The notes beneath the pieces are model-generated. The model ran no database searches and was not told where the DNA came from. It saw only the letters and a list, made by a program, of their open reading frames with translations. The translations under genes and the position numbers were made by a program. From Oscillospiraceae bacterium (GTDB lineage: Bacteria > Bacillota > Clostridia > Oscillospirales > Ruminococcaceae), in the NCBI GenBank assembly GCA_016295545.1, contig JAEDLA010000024.1:1-11086 (forward strand): a stretch of DNA of 11,086 bases, given 5' to 3'. Positions 9,702-11,086 of this stretch are shown here, piece by piece (positions within the stretch are counted from its first letter, which is position 1; each line of letters opens with the position of its first letter).

Positions 9702-9729
9702 AAACCTCAGGCTTATGTCTGAGGTTTTT
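9702..9729. terminator. Bidirectional terminator shared by the RNA and rarA
   Basis: AAACCTCAG (9702-9710) pairs with CTGAGGTTT (9719-9727) around an 8-nt loop. Rightward, five T follow (9725-9729), ending the structured RNA. Leftward, the hairpin is followed by ATTTTTTATTC, ending rarA. The rarA stop codon (9713-9715) sits in the loop and its last codons form one arm, so the two convergent transcripts share one element. Confidence 0.82.
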
Positions 9730-10993
9730 CATTTGCATTCAGTATTTTCTTACGGTACTGGTATGCCGCCTGTTCCTGCTTGTTTTCACCGAAATGATAA
9801 TATACACGGTCTTTCAGTGCGTCCGGCAGGTACTGCTGCTCCACATAATGATTGGGGAAATTGTGGGGATACTGGTAATTTTGTCCCACTACAGCAGCTC
9901 CCTTGCCGTCAAAATGCTTGTTCTGCAGGTGACGGGGGAAGTCAAGTGCGTCACAGGAGCGAACGTCCGCCATAGCTTCGTCTATCGCAAGGACGCTGTT
10001 GGATTTTGGTGCGGTGGCAAGCATGATTACTGCTTCGGCAATAGGAAGCCTTGCCTCAGGAAGTCCAAGCTGCAAAGCGGAGTCCACACAGGCTTTCGTT
10101 ATCACTATTGCCTGCGGATAGGCAAGTCCCACGTCCTCAGCGGCAACGCACAGAAGCCGCCTGCACAGGGAAATTATGTCTCCTGCCTCCATAAGCCGTG
10201 CGGCATAGTGAAGTGCGGCGTTTTCATCAGAGCCTCGTATGGACTTATGCAGGGCGGAAAGAATGTCATAATGCTGGTCACCGTCCCTGTCGTATCGCAT
10301 ATTGCTGCGCTGGGACAGTATTTTCAGCGAATCCAAAGTTATTGTTATCTTCCCCTCAGAGGCTTCTCCGCAGACAGAGCAAAGCTCCGCCGTATTGATA
10401 GCTTTGCGGACATCACCTCCGCAGCCGTATGCAATAGTTCGGCAGATTTCGTCATCAGCAATTATCTCAGTGCCGGAATCCTCAGAAATAAGGCGGAATG
10501 CTCGCTTAATTGCCGGAATTAGCTGGTCGGCTGAAACAGGCTTGAACTCGAACACAGTGCTCCGGCTGATAACGGCGTTATATACCGAAAAATAGGGATT
10601 TTCCGTTGTAGATGCAATCAGCGTTATATCGCCGTTCTCTATGTATTCCAGGAGACTTTGCTGCTGCTTCTTGTTAAGGTACTGTATCTCGTCAAGGTAG
10701 AGGAGAATTCCGTTTTCAGCGCCGAAAGTGCCGATTTCTCCAACAATGTCCTTAATATCGGATACCGAAGCAGTCGTACCATTCAGCTTGTGCAGGCTCA
10801 TGCTGCAATTTTCGGCTATAATTCGGGAAACTGTTGTTTTTCCTACTCCCGACGGACCGTAGAATATCATGTTGGGGATTCTTCCGCTGTCGATGATTCT
10901 CCGCAGCGGCTTTCCGGCAGCAAGCAGATGCTCCTGTCCTACAACGTCGTCAAGGGTTTTCGGACGAATTTTATCAGCTAATGGTGTGGACAT
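9713..10993 (-). CDS. rarA: Replication-associated recombination protein A (RarA/MgsA), AAA+ ATPase
   Basis: The 426-residue product is a clamp-loader-like AAA+ ATPase acting at stalled replication forks and in recombination. It is cytosolic and in known homologues tetrameric. The start MSTPLADKIRPKTLDDVVGQ is the family signature. Walker A is GPSGVGKT (46-53), Walker B is LLYLDEIQ (97-104), sensor 1 lies in STTENP (128-133), and the arginine finger is Arg144 in SRSTVFEF, where many homologues have SRC. GGDVRKAIN supplies sensor 2. The C-terminal tetramerisation region includes GLAYPQA, the LATAPKSN motif and YQYPHNFP, all expected. AAAGGAGG stands 6 nt before the ATG. No clear promoter is seen in the 60 bp upstream, so it may be driven from outside the window. 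It has no functional tie to the ATPase genes. Confidence 0.97.
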   Translation of the reverse strand: MSTPLADKIRPKTLDDVVGQEHLLAAGKPLRRIIDSGRIPNMIFYGPSGVGKTTVSRIIAENCSMSLHKLNGTTASVSDIKDIVGEIGTFGAENGILLYLDEIQYLNKKQQQSLLEYIENGDITLIASTTENPYFSVYNAVISRSTVFEFKPVSADQLIPAIKRAFRLISEDSGTEIIADDEICRTIAYGCGGDVRKAINTAELCSVCGEASEGKITITLDSLKILSQRSNMRYDRDGDQHYDILSALHKSIRGSDENAALHYAARLMEAGDIISLCRRLLCVAAEDVGLAYPQAIVITKACVDSALQLGLPEARLPIAEAVIMLATAPKSNSVLAIDEAMADVRSCDALDFPRHLQNKHFDGKGAAVVGQNYQYPHNFPNHYVEQQYLPDALKDRVYYHFGENKQEQAAYQYRKKILNANEKPQT

Positions 10994-11057
10994 ATCATGC
11001 CTCCTTTGTGTATTTCCGTAATCAGGATTTTTGTTAGTTGTCCTCCTAATTTATTGA

Positions 11058-11086
11058 GGGAAACCCTTTTGAAAAAGGGTTCTCCC
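11058..11086. repeat. Hairpin at the right edge, upstream of rarA
   Basis: AACCCTTT (11062-11069) pairs with AAAGGGTT (11074-11081) around TGAA. GGGA (11058-11061) pairs with TCCC (11083-11086), with C11082 bulged. Toward rarA it is followed by TCAATAAATT, a poor U tract; in the other direction the sequence is cut off. It could be the terminator of a gene to the right or a copy of a dispersed intergenic hairpin. Confidence 0.5.

Larger units (their letters stand above)
8999..9730 (+). ncRNA. Large structured RNA of unrecognised class, about 730 nt
   Basis: A strong promoter and an intrinsic terminator on the same strand bound this stretch, which has no reading frame over 16 codons from an ATG/GTG with SD. 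Local helices run through it. AAGGT 9012-9016 pairs with 9051-9055 and encloses GCCGG 9026-9030/9042-9046. CATTTAC 9073-9079/9101-9107 is capped by TTGAGC 9085-9090/9094-9099. Further stems are CAGCG 9156-9160/9176-9180, GGATT 9201-9205/9227-9231 with GCAG inside, a 10-bp stem 9303-9312/9349-9360, AAAGTAA 9380-9386/9408-9414, AATGGA 9450-9455/9464-9469, AGCCAT 9476-9481/9529-9534 enclosing CTGCT 9483-9487/9491-9495, and 9645-9651/9658-9664. The last needs a T-G pair that works only in plus-strand RNA. Six copies of a short element are spread along it. Size and style recall large ornate RNAs of Firmicutes (ROOL, GOLLD, OLE), but I cannot match it to any. Confidence 0.62.

Noticed and set aside
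8999..9730. Group I/II intron, retron, tmRNA or RNase P RNA as identity of the structured RNA
   Set aside because: I see no domain V-type hairpin, group I core, reverse transcriptase, tmRNA ends with CCA, or RNase P GAGGAAAGTCC-type core. These are judgements by eye and a covariance search could overturn them.
9794..10522. 242-codon plus-strand frame
   Set aside because: It lies entirely antisense to rarA, whose domains and motifs are complete, so it is a shadow frame.

Overview
The window looks like chromosomal DNA of a low-to-mid GC Gram-positive anaerobe. A Ruminococcus-like member of the Clostridia is my best guess. The grounds are strong purine-rich Shine-Dalgarno (SD) sites, TTGACA/TATTAT housekeeping-type promoters, and a V/A-type ATPase operon in the same gene order as the Enterococcus hirae ntp operon. 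The genus is an inference; no taxonomic marker such as rRNA is present.

Positions 48-8568 (minus strand) hold a complete nine-gene V/A-type ATPase operon. In transcription order it reads: peripheral stalk G/H, membrane subunit I (a), rotor ring K (c), stalk E, C (d), F, catalytic A, B, D. The genes are packed tightly, with gaps of 4-35 nt and three overlaps, so they are almost certainly one transcription unit making one enzyme. The c-ring subunit keeps all five residues known to bind Na+ in the E. hirae homologue, so a sodium-coupled enzyme is predicted. The operon has a clear promoter (8668-8696) and a leader of about 90 nt with a strong hairpin and a second stem that covers the first ribosome binding site.

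Positions 8569-9712 contain no conventional gene. The left part (8569-8960) is regulatory: the ATPase promoter and leader, a second promoter-like pair pointing the other way, an inverted repeat and a short direct repeat. From 8964 a near-consensus extended -10 promoter faces right, and an intrinsic terminator lies at 9702-9729. Together they bound a transcript of about 730 nt with many local helices and no long reading frame. I call this a large structured RNA of unrecognised class. It carries six copies of a short element (consensus near GTGAGTCCAATGG, preceded by AAAGG). In most copies this places an SD-like sequence just before ATG or GTG, followed within a few codons by a stop. This region is the most novel part of the window.

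Positions 9713-10993 (minus strand) encode RarA/MgsA, an AAA+ ATPase of replication-fork maintenance. It converges on the RNA transcript and shares its terminator hairpin. The right edge (11058-11086) is another hairpin. The left edge (35-63) is an intrinsic terminator facing right that overlaps the 3' end of the ATPase D gene, so a convergent plus-strand gene probably lies just outside the window.
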